Below are positions 11,620 to 24,679 of a DNA stretch of 64,000 bases, piece after piece (the stretch's first letter is position 1; the number at the start of each line of letters is the position of its first letter). The translations under genes were made by a program, and so were the position numbers. Source of the stretch: Acanthacorydalis orientalis. Taxonomy: Eukaryota > Arthropoda > Insecta > Megaloptera > Corydalidae. Below the pieces are notes generated by a model that did no database searches, was not told where the DNA came from, and saw only the letters and a program-made list of their open reading frames with translations. Where the stretch lies: NCBI GenBank assembly GCA_034766995.1, contig CM068317.1, positions 8,402,501-8,466,500 on the forward strand. Reading direction: 5' to 3'.

Positions 11620-12666
11620 CCATTGAAATAACAGAATTGTGTTATGAAAATGATCGTTCTATCGAAAATACTTCTTGTGAATTACGCGATATTTATTCTC
11701 CACATACTCATCCATCTGAATCAACAATTCTTCGATTAGTGAATAAATTTGAAGAGATTAGATCGATTATAGATAAAGAAACACCAATACGGGTTCGTTC
11801 TGAGGAAAACATCAGCTTGGTTTGTGAAAAGGTATCAGAAAAACCAGGAATGTCAATTCTACTATATTCACAGTAATTTGACCTTTTACAGATGACCACA
11901 TTTTTTACAAAAGAATTTATTACTGAAGGATTATAAGGTTCAATTCACATAAGAATTGAAGCCAGCAGATCGTTCACAGCGTCAGAGATTTGTTAATTGG
12001 ATACTGGTACAAAACATTTTTTTAAAAAAAAAATACTCATCCTTAGCGATGAGGGTATTTTGTAATTTTCTGGTTACTTTAGCAAGAAAAACTGTCAAAT
12101 ATGGAGTGAAGAAAATCTGTGGATGATCGTTGAGAAGCCACTTCATATAGAAAGAGTGACTGTTTTGTGCGCACTTTGGTCTGGTAGAATCCTTGGTCCT
12201 TACTTTTTTACACTGAATCACACTGACAACGCGTTTACTGTGAATGGAAAAAGATACCGACACATGATGACACCGACAATTTTTTGTGGACGGAGTTGGA
12301 TGATATTGACTTGGAGATCTTGTGGTTCCAGCAGGACGGTGCAACAAGCCACACATCTGGTGAAACAATTAATTTATTGAGGATGAAATTTCCTGATCGC
12401 GTTATTTCCAGAAATGGGAACGTTAATTGTTCGATGAAATTCTGCGATTTAACACAGTTGAACTACGTTCTTTAAGGTCATGTTAAAATAAAAATATGGG
12501 CAGTAATTTTAAAACAGTTTTCTATTTAAAAGATGAAATCCGAAGAGTAATTGGTGAGATAGAGCCGCACTTGTGTAGTGATGTTGTTAAAAATTTTAAT
12601 AAAAGAATGATAACTTGTAAGATAACATTTGGCTATCACTTACACGATATTATTTTTCATTTTTAA
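11620..12666 (+). pseudogene. DUF4817-type Tc1/mariner-like transposase pseudogene
   Basis: About 1.05 kb of decayed transposase. The N-terminal helix-turn-helix part has YENDRSIENTSCELRD, PSESTILRLVNKFEE and RVRSEENISLVCEKVSEKPG. After stops and frameshifts come LSDEGIL (first catalytic D), NCQIWSEENLWMIVEKPLH, ERVTVLCALWSGRILGPYFF, then TELDDIDLEILWFQQDGATS (second D). ISRNGNVN and CDLTQLNYVL follow. The third catalytic residue, normally D in a PLDYFLW-like motif, is N here. The C-terminus RRVIGEIEPHLC...HDIIFHF is open to a stop at 12664-12666. Family members run about 350 residues, so nearly the whole length is represented, but it is clearly dead. Terminal repeats were not identified. Confidence 0.88.
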
Positions 12667-12772
12667 ATGATTCACCCTCAACTATTATTTATAATAAAGA
12701 TGCTTGAAATTTCAGCGTAAATTCTGTGATTTATTTTAAATTAAAAAAGTGTGTCCTTACTGGAAAACCCTG

Positions 12773-12812
<40 letters not shown>

Positions 12813-13983
12813 TATTGATGTAAATTAAAAAAATAAAAAAAATATTTTTCTAATAGATTTAAATTCATTTTATAATGAAAATAGATAATTACGTCTCTGT
12901 ATCGAACATCATTTCATTGTTTCTTGTTGTCTGCTATGAATTATAGCGGAAATGAATTAGTGGCGTGGGTTGTCATGTGTAACTGCTCCGAAGTGTCTAT
13001 GAATATGTTCATAATGATTATGTAGTTATGACGCTTGCGGCGCTAATAGTCTACACACACATACTATACAATATTCAAGATCACACATACACACAATATA
13101 GTCGTATCGACTAATAAGTTCGAACAAGAAACAAAATTCGTAGAAAAAAATCTACATTCGATCCAAATAATTTGTGTGTTTATAATAGTGTGATATTTAA
13201 TAACGAGAATAGTTAATTTTTGCATTTGAATTTAAAATAGCGAGCGTGTCATGCTAATTATGCTTCATGAATAATTGAAAGCTTTGATATAAATTTCAGA
13301 CACTAAATTGAATCGAGCAGTTGATAAAATTACTAGTTGTTTGACTTTAAGACGTTGAAGTATCAGTACAATGTATTTTTATGAGTTTTTTTTCTTTTAT
13401 AAGCGAATTGAATAGAAATATTTCAAGTTTAAATTTTATGAATGCGTGGTTTGACTATCAGTTTAATCTGGAAGTTAATTAAGCAGTTGTTTAATTTAAA
13501 TTCACACAATGTTTTTATTTTAATATTTTTACTTATCGATATAAACTTATTCATCTCCAAATGTAAAAAAATATTTTATAACATTTTTTCATATCTGTTT
13601 GAAATTCTATTAGAAAACTTTATTGTATAAGATATATTTTACAATTGAGGAAACAAAAGGGTTTAATAACTTTGAGATTAAGAAATTAATGAACTAGCAA
13701 TGTAATATTCGTTGAATTTTTATATACTTCAAGAATATTTAGATCTGTTATATACAGTTGCCGGATTCATTAGATCTATTATGTACAGTGGAAATTTTTA
13801 TATTCAAACTAACAGACTCTTTGTTTCAAGTTGGTTTAAAGTTTCACTTAATTTCATAGATTTTTCAATGATACATAATTTCATTAAAGAATATTAGCAA
13901 ACATTTCAAAGATAATTAATCTTTTCTATTAATATTATGAATCTGGATTTATAATTGAAAGTAATTATTCGTCATAAATATTC

Positions 13984-13985
<2 letters not shown>
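12667..13985. other. Non-coding block downstream of transposase
   Basis: It starts with the element's 3' tail (GTGTCCTTACTGGAAAACCC near 12752-12771), then a TA array at 12776-12810. 12880-13340 is less AT-rich, with CA-rich words and no recognised coding. The frames at 13442-13630 and 13712-13897 are AT-rich chance frames. Confidence 0.45.
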
Positions 13986-14023
<38 letters not shown>

Positions 14024-14052
14024 TATACATATATATATATACATATATATAC
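13986..14052. repeat. (TA)n array with ATACAT interruptions
   Basis: TA run followed by repeated TACATATATA units. Confidence 0.92.
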
Positions 14053-15348
14053 AAATGAACATATTTCAATTTAATCAAACAGCTTCTTTTGTAATATGTA
14101 AAATTTATAGATTAAATAATTTAATTGATTGGAAAATCCTATTTATTAGTATAATTTATATTTTCTTTTGATTTGTATTATATAATATATTGAACATTTA
14201 TTTGAATGGATCTTTTTTGCAGTTAAATTATAATTATTTAACGTTTAATGTATTTTTGTTTCATAGTTGTACATTATTAACTGTCTAGTGAGTTCTCTCT
14301 TAGATACCAATTACTTTAATGCATTACTATATAACTATTAGTTGTAGACAAATCAATTTATTTTTCTATATTTTTTAACTAATCAAACTTAAGAATTGAT
14401 AAAGAGGTACGTAAGAGAAAAATCGTTTACGGTAGCAAAGACACATCTTTTATAATCAAATAAAACAATAATATTTGTTTTAAATCAAGTAGATAATCTC
14501 ATTATTGAAAAACATTATGTTTTAAAATCAGTAAATGGTTATTTTTTGATTTTATTTAGAAATAAATTGTCAAATAACATTTTAAAAAATGTTACATCCC
14601 TTTTTGCTCAGGAATATAAGTGAAAAAAAAATTATCTGTAAGTTTAATAAAGATATGAATATTTATTCATGAAGATAAATATTTATTTGAAAAAACATTT
14701 ATGCCCCCATATTTTATAAATATATACTAAACATACAATAATGTCGAAAATCTAATATTTGAAATTTAATCTTAAAAATAATATTCACATTTTTTGATAA
14801 AAAAATGTTTCACACTTTTATTGTGTTTTCAAGAGATGTTATTTTCAAATAAAGAAATAAGATTGGTTTGAACAACTGTTGAGATCAATTTTTGCTGTTC
14901 TGTAAAAATATAAAAAATGAAGTTACATTTTTTTTAGCAATAAGTTAGTTAACAAGAATTCAAAATAAAAGTACAATATTTCTTTTACTAATTTCCTTTT
15001 TCCATTTATGATTATGAGCTTTTATTGACAGAAGTAGTAGGTTTAGCACCCAGGCATGCAATTCATTTCAGACACAAGATCTATAGAAATGAAGCATTTA
15101 ACCACTTAATTTTTGTATTTATCTAATTTAATTTCAAGCTTATAATCGTTATTTTTATAAAAATAATTTCTTCTTCAGTTATTTTCAGGTTGGAAAACTA
15201 TAAAGTAATTAGGTATACGACTCAATTGTGTTTCTATTGATGATTTTTTTCCTTTTGAAGCTTTAAATTCCTGCTAATAGATTTTCAATTGGATCAATTA
15301 AGGTATCTAATTTTAATTGTCTGTTTAAAAAAATATGGCGATTTTCCT

Positions 15349-15390
<42 letters not shown>

Positions 15391-16842
15391 TTGAGCTGTA
15401 CGTTCACAATTTGACTCTTTACCAAAAACAGATTTGATATTATATAACAAAATCGGTCGAATTGGCTTTTTTTGCCATGACTAATTTAAGAGGTTATATC
15501 TAACAATAGTAAAGAATGAAAACAATAGATATAAGCTGAAATCAGTAGCGCTAATTTCATTGTTTATAATAACGTATCATATGATTATAACAAAAGAAAA
15601 CAGTAACTAGAAAAATCGGTACTAAACTTAAAATGATAAAAACCACAGTTATTTTCCATCTACCTTATATTTAAAAAAGGTTCTCAATGTGTTTTTATTT
15701 TGATGATACTTTTCAAAAATGTGTAAAAAATGGAAGAGTTCAAAATCTTTCTAAGTATCCAAAAGTTCAAAATTATTCTTGGTGATGTCGAAATCTTTAT
15801 ATAGGAATCATTCTATTATTATATATGTCTATTTTTTCGATGAAATATTTACATTTATCTTTAAATAAATTTCTTTTTATTAAAGTATATTTAGAAAAGA
15901 GTATATCAAAGATTTGTTACTTTCAAGATTATTAAATATATTGATCAATTTGTAAAAATCAATCATATTAAAATAACTATTATTTTTGGTAGGTAAATAA
16001 GTTTTGATTTAAATTAAATTCATCTTTGAAGTAGTTATTCTCTTCGATTTAGAAAACGATTATTTAAAACGTATTTAATAGAATTTGATATTGATAACAT
16101 TGTAAAATAATTGGTATAAATTTTTTTTAGAAAGATGTCATCTGCTATTATAAAAATACGTTGTTTATTTTCGACCAATGCTTTATGAATTCGCATGTAC
16201 TTATGGTATGTCATCTTTCATTAAGAAAGAAATTGTCTTGAACGTATAATCTTTTTGACATCATTCTAAGAAAATTTAAATAAAAACGAATGATTATTCT
16301 AAACATTCACTTGACTTTAAATTTATTCAAAAATCATTTAATACACGCTGTTTAAATAAAATGTGTTATTCTTTAATTTTTTACATGTTCTTTTTTATAT
16401 TTTTCATGCATAGAATATATTTTAAAAATAGAAACGTTACAATTTCGTTAGTAATCATATAATTAGTCAAATATTTTTTATGTTGATTTAGTGTTCGTTT
16501 CATTTCAAGTGTCGCATCAATTACAGGAAATAGCACTATCATTGATGTAAATTATTCAATTTATTATATATTTTACGAACTCTATCAACATGACATAAAT
16601 ACGAATGTTGATGTAATAATAATGACTAATTGCTGAAATATAAGTAAGCGTTTTTATTGTACATCACTATCATATATCAGCTTTTCCTCAATAACGGATA
16701 CGAACGTATCTATTTATTTGTTGGAATTGAAGAGACCTCTCTGAAATCATCAAAATTTTCAATTGGTGTTTACGACCAAACGAACACAAAGAATAACCTT
16801 GAGATACGATGAATAAAAATACACACATGAAATTACCAATAA

Positions 16843-16844
<2 letters not shown>
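14053..16844. other. AT-rich non-coding block
   Basis: Nothing recognised on either strand apart from a TA array at 15351-15388 and many A/T homopolymer runs. Confidence 0.5.

Positions 16845-16886
<42 letters not shown>
16845..16886. repeat. (TA)n microsatellite, ~42 bp
   Basis: Pure TA array. Overlapping Tyr-Ile open frames on both strands are repeat translation. Confidence 0.95.
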
Positions 16887-16888
<2 letters not shown>

Positions 16889-18536
16889 ATATAATTTTAA
16901 ATATGTAGCGAAAATCAAACGGTCACAATCGACATTATGTGTATTGAGTTTAACGGTCAATTTTGAACGATCGAAAAGCGAAGTGTGGATACAGAAACGA
17001 GCGCTAGAATAGAGTCCAGTGTACCGTGAATTCCTGAATTATCAAATTAAAACAATAGAGATCAGAAACCCGATATGTGTTACAATAATTACCCGTCCTT
17101 CTTTACTTCCTGTCTATGACACAGCGGCTCTGCCGATAGAACATAGTTTAGAATTGAATATTATTATACATATTTCGGGTTTTTTACATTTTTTTTAATT
17201 TGTATTTTTCCACGTGTATATTTCATTTGTGTTCTTTTGTAATATGATTGTAATTAATTATAAAAAAGTCATGTGAAATTAAAATACCGTTTTTAAATAT
17301 ATAGAAAAAGATTAAAACGTATGTGTGGGTTTGAAAGTACTCATATTATATATTTTTTTTTGTAAGAGTTGAAACGAAGTCTTCAGTTTTGATAAGAAAA
17401 CTATTTTTTCGTTTATTTTTAATTCAAAATGCAGTTATATATATATATATAACTACACATACATACACTCATAATTAAAAATTAATTCACATCTATATAC
17501 ACTTACAATTGCACTCTCTCATATTGATCACAGATATAATGAGTTTGCGGTTATATCGAATATAATAATTAATACTTATATAGAAACTATTGTTTTATAT
17601 ACACTAATTTTTATAACGAGTTTCATGAAAGTTAACTATTTTATTCATTACTATAAACAATATTTATAAAATTAGAAGCTAGTTCGTACTTCTTAGCGTA
17701 ATAGATCAGTAAGAAAGTATTTTTGTGGGTACTGTAGAGTTTCATTGATTATATTAGAGAACAAACCTATCGATGGAGAAGAGACACAACAATTTTTCAT
17801 ATCTTTGTGAAAATTTACGAAGCATATAGGAAATTTTAAGAAGACGAGTCATGAGTCTCTGTTATTGTTATTCACTCTGTGGGGTATGTAAGAGGCAATG
17901 ATCAGTAGGTTGTATAATTACATCCATAACAATTTCAATTTTACAAAAAATGTATATGATTATAAAAAAATTTGTTTTTTTTAATGAAGTATTTATTATC
18001 CTTTATCTATTTAATTGAAGGTTGATTATTTAAAGTTCAAGACCACGTCGACTAGTAGTCATTACACAATTAAAGAGAATAGGGATTCAATAAGAGTACA
18101 TTTATTTATGTTACTATAAATTTAGAGACTGACATATATAACAATGTTTGTCTACAATCACATCTAATTAGTTTTAACTATTTAATTAATTAACTATTCG
18201 AATTTTATATTTATTTGTTATTGAATATTTCTAGATACGATGTTACATTTTCAAAGATCTATATCAAGAAACTTTTATACAATATATAATACTATAATTT
18301 AATTATAAATAGCTTCAATAATGAGTATCTCATTTACATATAATATGCTTTATATTTTTTTATAAAACAAATTTCTAAAAATTGTTTGATAGTATAAAAC
18401 CGGTTTATTTAATTTATGATCATATAGTGGGATTTATGTAGAAAACAAGAGTTATATAGAATTTTTCTGTCAGTTATGGCTATGTCAGGACAAAAATTGT
18501 TAGTCTTGTAATGTTCTTCATAACTGAATTCGATTT
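16887..18536. other. Non-coding block with mid-GC patches
   Basis: 16900-17160 and 17700-17920 are less AT-rich, with words such as GAAACGAGCGCTAGAATAG and CACAGCGGCTCTGCCGATAG, but no recognisable product. The rest is AT-rich. Confidence 0.4.
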
Positions 18537-18584
18537 TATATATATATATATATATAATATATGTAAATATTATATATTTTGTAT

Positions 18585-18645
<61 letters not shown>

Positions 18646-18646
18646 C
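18537..18646. repeat. Compound (TA)n array, ~110 bp
   Basis: Two TA runs (about 18537-18556 and 18587-18640) separated by AT-rich filler. Confidence 0.93.
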
Positions 18647-20239
18647 AATTCTATCCAATAGATATACACGTGATAGATATACATATACATGTGATTAGAA
18701 TTTATTATTGACATTTAAAAATTTGTAATCGTGTTGAATAGTTTATGATAATAATTTCATTGAATTTTTAAAATTAGATTAAAAAAATACATCTCTTGTT
18801 TGATAAAATTATAAAGGAAATATTTTTTTAAAAATTATATTTATCTTTTTTTCAATTATTATTTTGTAAAATTTTAAATAATTGCCTGTTTAAATATGTA
18901 TAATTATATTTTTATTTTCTCTGAATAAATAAAAATTAATAAAGAAATACATTTATAACACAGTGTACAAGTAATCAAAATTGGGATTAGTTTTATAAAT
19001 AGTTTACTATTTAAAATGATTTAATTAAGTGTACAAATTAATCGACCTTAAATGATAACAAAAATAGTTGATCCTGGTAAAAATTATTCTATTCTATTTT
19101 TGTGATTTTTCATATTTTAGTTTTTTTGATTTTAATAAATTTACTTAATTGCATACAAAAAGTGGTTTTGAATCCAAATTTTGTATAATAAATCTCAGTT
19201 AGTCTTACAATTTCATATAAAAGTAATCTTTTTTAAAAAAAGAATTGCCTGAAATCCTAAATGAATTTCAAATTTAACAATATAATAAAATAAAGGAAAT
19301 AAAATGTAATAAGTGAGATTGCAATTGAATAATTATCGGAAAGGATTTAGAATTAAAATATTTTTTATTAGAATTTAAGCTTGCACACATACATACATAC
19401 ACACACAAACACACACACATATATATATATATATAAAAGTATGTATTTATATACACACATATATGAAGAGATATAGGTAATTATTAGCAGATTATAGATT
19501 TTTCAGGAAAAATATGAATTTATTACTTTGATATTAAATAATATTTTCTTTTCTCTATAATTATAATATATTTTTTACAAACTATGACGTTATAAAAATA
19601 TAATATTTATAATTGAATCATTAAAAAGCAATTTTTATAGATATACCCGATACTATCTCAAAACGGAAATATAACTTTTATGTCTAATTTTTCAATCCTC
19701 GCACTTACAAAAATACACACACCCATGTATATATATATATATAGAGAGAGAGAGAGAAAGAGAAAGAGAAAGAGAAAGAGAGAGAAATATGTATATATGT
19801 ACATTTTTATTTAAAAATTAATTTAAAAAATACTATTTAACGAGCAACTAGTAAAACTAATTTCATTTACTTGGTCTTCTGAAGTTTCACTAGTCGATAA
19901 AGTAAAATGATTCCCATGGGGGTATAAAAATCATTAGTTTAATTTCTTTTCAATCAGTTTATATTGCTTTTTGAATATATATATATAATCATTTAAGTTT
20001 TAAAATTAAATAACTTACTACTTATTGACTGTACGATCTTAATAGTATAGCCTTTTTTGTTTTCTATATTTCTATTGATTATTTAAACAAGATTATACAC
20101 AAATTAAAAGAAATTATTTATAAATAAAGAAGATTTGCTGAAGTAGATTAAAAGATTATAAAAGTGCTATTTTTTAATAAGAATGTCACATTAAAAAAAT
20201 ATTGACTCTCTTTTAGACTACTACTTTATTTTAGACTCT
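18647..20239. other. AT-rich block with CA and GA tracts
   Basis: Contains an alternating CACA/CATA/TA tract at 19382-19436 and a purine run of GAGA and GAAAGA units at 19744-19788. Otherwise nothing recognised. Confidence 0.5.
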
Positions 20240-20340
20240 AGATGGGTGGGCAACTTCGTCCATTATAACAGCCACATACGATACTTTTGAATACACACAC
20301 AAACACACTTACACTTTTGAATGTTCAAGAGCCACAGAAA
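20240..20340. repeat. Possible degraded hAT-like end
   Basis: GATGGGTGGGCAACTTCGTC followed by AGCCACATACGATACTTTTG, and later AAGAGCCAC, resembles the CAGTGGTGGGCAA...GAGCCGCA end of a common hAT derivative class. No matching opposite end or target duplication found. Confidence 0.3.
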
Positions 20341-20361
20341 ATATAATTTTAAAATTATATA

Positions 20362-20440
20362 TTAGGTTGGTAAAAAATAATTGCGGTTTATGATGTTCAA
20401 ATTAATATACAAAACCGCAACTATTTTCCTACCGACCTAA
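20362..20440. mobile_element. 79-bp mariner MITE with intact termini
   Basis: Flanked by TA on both sides (20360-20361 and 20441-20442). The left end TTAGGTTGGTAAAAAATAAT and the reverse-complemented right end TTAGGTCGGTAGGAAAATAG are mariner terminal repeats. The left ~48 bp match the 3' end of the mariner derivatives at 41.5, 58.8 and 61.9 kb (TTATGATGTTCAAATTAATA); the right ~30 bp match their 5' end. Everything in between has been deleted. The junction resembles that of the element at 54037-54111. Confidence 0.85.
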
Positions 20441-20442
20441 TA

Positions 20443-22532
20443 TAAATAATAAAAAATGCAATTATATAATAGCCCTAATCACCAAAGCAGAATATGTTTA
20501 ATCTCTACTCGTTGAAGACTTTGATTGAGTCTTCATTTTTCTAGTTAAAAGTTGCAGAGGCCGTGTTAAAAATTGCATTTTCAGATATTTTTCTCAAAAA
20601 TTCAAACAGTAACCCGTCCCGAATTTAGTTTTATTGCATTAACCAAGTCTTAATTAACAAAATTGTTTAGTTTCATATCTTTTTAAGGGCTGTCCATAAC
20701 CGTACATCCACTTTAAACAGCAGTTGGAACACAATGCATTTGGGTGTTTGAAAAGATGTGAATTACCCGTTTTTATATAGAATATTTTAATATTGGTACA
20801 TACTATAATACTATAGATTATGAATATAAAATTTCAGGAAAAGTGACAATTAAACCCAATATTGTCTCGGGAGCTGCGCAAAGTAGCTTTAGGAGCCTCA
20901 GTTTTCTCATCCTTGCTCTATTTTCATACTATGAAGATAATGAGGTAAAATGATGTTTGAAATATAAGGTCAGAAATATAATACACAATAATGTGAATAA
21001 ATTCACTTTCACAAATGAATCCCTTTTCACATACTAGAAAAACTATTTAATTTGAGTATATTTTCCGATTGAAATTTTATAAAAAGTGAAATATTTGTTA
21101 AGAAAGTTAATTGTATCTATCATAGCTAAAATCTATATTATTTTTTTTAAAATGTGCATTGAATTATAATTTATTAAACAATATATATAAATATATATAT
21201 ATATATTATGTACTTGCATGTACTTACGAAACATTCAAACCTTACTATAGAAAATATTATGAAATACGTACATTCTAATAGAAGTAATTGTATTAACATA
21301 ATTATAGTGTGAAAGGCACCAATACTAATTTCCCAATTAATATTATGATTGTATTTGAAGAAATGACATCATTTTATATTTAGTGTTATTTAGATCGCCA
21401 GCATATGTAATGAATATACATATGCGTGGACTACATACATTTTAATGTATATCTATAACGCTCTATGAAACTTATGTATAAAAAAATGTGAAAAAATGTT
21501 TCATACAAATAAAACAAATACATCGTCTCGTCATGTTTAAGGGGGTGATGTGATAATAAAATAGAGAAGGACTCATTGTTTCACATATAAATTTAATTCG
21601 TTTCTTTTTATGCAACGTTGTTACAGAGTGAGCTAATAGAATGGATCTGTCAGTCAGTATATTTAGCATTTATAATATTTTTAAAACGATTCACTCTTTT
21701 TCACACACATTTTTAATTTTTTGTAAATTACTTTTAAGCAATTTGTAAAGATCAAAATTTTTTAAATTTGAATAACATGCAGTGAAAAAGTTAATTACAA
21801 AAAAATATACTTAGTTAATAATTAAATTCATCTCGTGAATACTATTTCTTGTATTTGGTTTAATGTTTCTTTTAAACATTAAGCGAATCGTTTATAGTTA
21901 TATTTATATACTATATCAGAAAATCAATTACAACCTTTATTTATGCAAATATAAAAAATATACTTCTATAAACATTTCTCTATTTTCTGGAAGAACAAGT
22001 GTTCTTATCTTCTTTATTAGTAAATGAAAAAGATATTTTGAATTTTACAAGTATTTTTGAAGCTTAAGTATTATTCAAGTATTCATTCTTATTTTTTTCG
22101 ACAGTTAATAACAAAATTAATTTTCTGAATATATGGTGTTAGAAGTTAAATTATATAAATTTACTGATTTTATATTAAATTATTTTACAAAGTTTTTAAA
22201 TTAAACCTAATTACGAATACGATTACTGTTTTTGAAATATGAGATGATATATCAGAAATTTAATCGTAAAAACAAATAAATTACTTAGAATTTAAGATTC
22301 TTACTAATTAGTTATGATTGTCTTCCTTTTTTCAATATGCTCTTATAAAAACTTTTACTAATTATTAATTTGAAATTAACATTTAATTTTGAAAATAAAT
22401 AACATGATTATATAACTTGATAATATAACATTAATATTATAACAATAATTCATTGTTTATTATTTACTTCTTTTATATTTTTAGGTTATAATTGACTAAA
22501 TAATTTGTTTTTTGAAGATATACATATATACG

Positions 22533-22534
<2 letters not shown>
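20443..22534. other. AT-rich non-coding block
   Basis: No gene recognised. Short TA array near 21190-21207. The minus-strand frame 21472-21669 is not family-like. Confidence 0.5.
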
Positions 22535-22596
<62 letters not shown>

Positions 22597-22602
22597 TATA
22601 TA
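22535..22602. repeat. (TA)n microsatellite, ~68 bp
   Basis: TA array with one TGTA interruption, directly abutting the truncated 3' side of the mariner pseudogene. Confidence 0.95.
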
Positions 22603-22612
22603 CACCGGTGAT

Positions 22613-23165
22613 GTAAATCAATTTTTCTAAATGTTTCAAGATAATTTTTTTTTAGCCGTTTCAGGAAGAGTATTGGCCATTAACTGTTTTTCTTTTTTGA
22701 AGATAGTCAATCAAGAGAATTCCTTTCGCATCCCATAAACTGATTCCAGCACCTTTCGAGCCAAGTGAACTGTCTTTGCCTACTTCGGAACCCTTTACCG
22801 ATTTCATTTAACGGTTTTAATTGCGTTTTCGATTCTGATGTGTAATGGTGTATCCAAGTTTTATCAATGGTCACAAAACGTCGCATGAAATCTATTTGAT
22901 TCTTCTTTAAGAGCTCCAAGAATCAGCTGATATTCGCGTACGAACTTGTTTTTGCTCTGCATTGAGCTAATATTGCAATCATCTTGCGGGAAGTTTTTTC
23001 ATACACAAATTATTCAAAATGAAATACGTTTACTCAATTAAGATGCCTTTGACCATTGCTATCTCGCTCACTTTTACTTGCCACCGGTGAGACAAAATCA
23101 TATCGTGTACTTACCGATGATTTCTGACATGACAACTGTACTCGGTAGATCTTTGATGCTCATTC
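22613..23165 (-). pseudogene. Truncated mariner transposase pseudogene
   Basis: Minus strand, several stops and shifts. In order: DLPSTVVMSEI, ILSHRWQVKVSEIA (second helix-turn-helix region), YFILNNLCMKKLPARW (the family's ILHEHLGMKKLSARW), MRRFVTIDKTWIHHYTSESK (first catalytic D region, normally VTVDETWIHHYTPES) and WDAKGILLIDYLQKRKTVNG. Homology ends before the second catalytic motif, where the TA array begins, so about half of the ~345-residue protein remains. Confidence 0.88.
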
Positions 23166-23679
23166 TGTCAAGTTGAAATTAATTCACTCAAAGTTGAACT
23201 ATTTAATCGGAAGGATAAGATTCACTTAATATAGGAAATATCATTTCATAGATTTGTTTCGTTGATTTCCCTTCTAAAAAAAAGAATGAATCACACTTCG
23301 AATTCCAATTTTATTCATTTTGCACTTAAGCATGAAACGCCGGTATTGAAACAATTGTTAAACGAGGAATTAATGGCGCAATGACTTCCAACCTCACATG
23401 CTTTACTAAAAGAGATGTAATTATATGAAAACATATTCAACTGACCCCCTCTCCCTCAACGAGTACATGAACCAAGTTACTCTTCAAACTGCCTTCGTAT
23501 ATCTAAATTTGAAATTAACTTTCATTTTAACTTAGAACAATTTTATTTCGCATAGTTACTAAAATTTAATAAGTGTAAAAAGGATTTTTTTCGATAAGAT
23601 TTCTTAATTAGACTTTTCAAAATATATACTCATTCTAAAATTATGATAATAAATACAGACAAAAGTAATAATCATGTTA

Positions 23680-23736
<57 letters not shown>

Positions 23737-24679
23737 AGGAAAGAAACATTTTTCACGAATCCATTGTACACTTTTGTGTACATATGCATGTATCGTGCGC
23801 TTGTAGAAATGGTATGTATATACATGTGTTTATAATGAGCATTCGTTGACGCCACAACTGTCTATACCGCTCATTTGCCCTTATTGTGATCAATTAATTA
23901 ACGTCCCCCTCGTCCCGCCTGTTTGAATTTTAAACTATATTAATATCGGTCTCATTGGTCGTATGTGTTTCTTAATTAATATACACGATATTAAAGCAAC
24001 ACGGTCTGCGTCGGAAGAGACAGTCTTCCCATAAATTAGTAATTAATCGTAATTGTCGTTAAGAATATACATATATATATATATATATATATAATTGTGT
24101 ATATGTATGTTGAAGTGACGAATTTGACATTATATCGAGATGGCTAAATGTCAGTTAAGAGGTGTAACTGTACACTGTACATCTAAGCATTGTATTTAAA
24201 TGATTTTATGTTTTAAGTTTCGTCTCAATAATTGTCTAGATGAGTTCGTATTGTTCCGAGATAAATTTTACATGAATTAATAAATATGTTAAAGTAAACA
24301 TAGGTTTTTTTGTATAGTACCGTTATTTTCAGTTGTTAATTTAGTCAATATTATGAATTAGAAGAGTCAATAAAAGTATTACAATATAACGTCGATTTTA
24401 CAACCAAATTATACTTTATAATTGTATTTATATTTAATTTAATCTCAAAAATACATCACTGTCTGTTAAATTTTAAATAATTATAAAAAATTAACTGATA
24501 TGAAATTTTATAAGAATGAAGATTATAGTGTAACTTAATATCTTTAATACATTTTCTGTTCTCAGTAACATTCTAAACAACTTGTAAACTAATACAAACA
24601 GTTTCTTTGAGGATTTAAATATAAAATAAGTTCAAATAGTATCGAAAAATTTTATTTAACAGATTTTTTTCTACTTATA
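23166..24679. other. Non-coding block with mid-GC island at 23750-24060
   Basis: TA arrays at 23679-23735 and 24066-24093. Between them lies less AT-rich DNA with CCCCCTCGTCCCGCC, TCAATTAATTAACG and AGTAATTAATCG. The TAATTA words resemble homeodomain sites, but they are common by chance at this base composition. 24100-24680 is AT-rich. Confidence 0.4.

Noticed and set aside
11708..12368. Minus-strand open frames at 11708-11899 and 11982-12368
   Set aside because: Antisense to the DUF4817 transposase pseudogene; no family features of their own.
19744..19788. GA-rich tract as a GAGA-factor site cluster
   Set aside because: It is a plain microsatellite next to a TA run; no surrounding promoter features.
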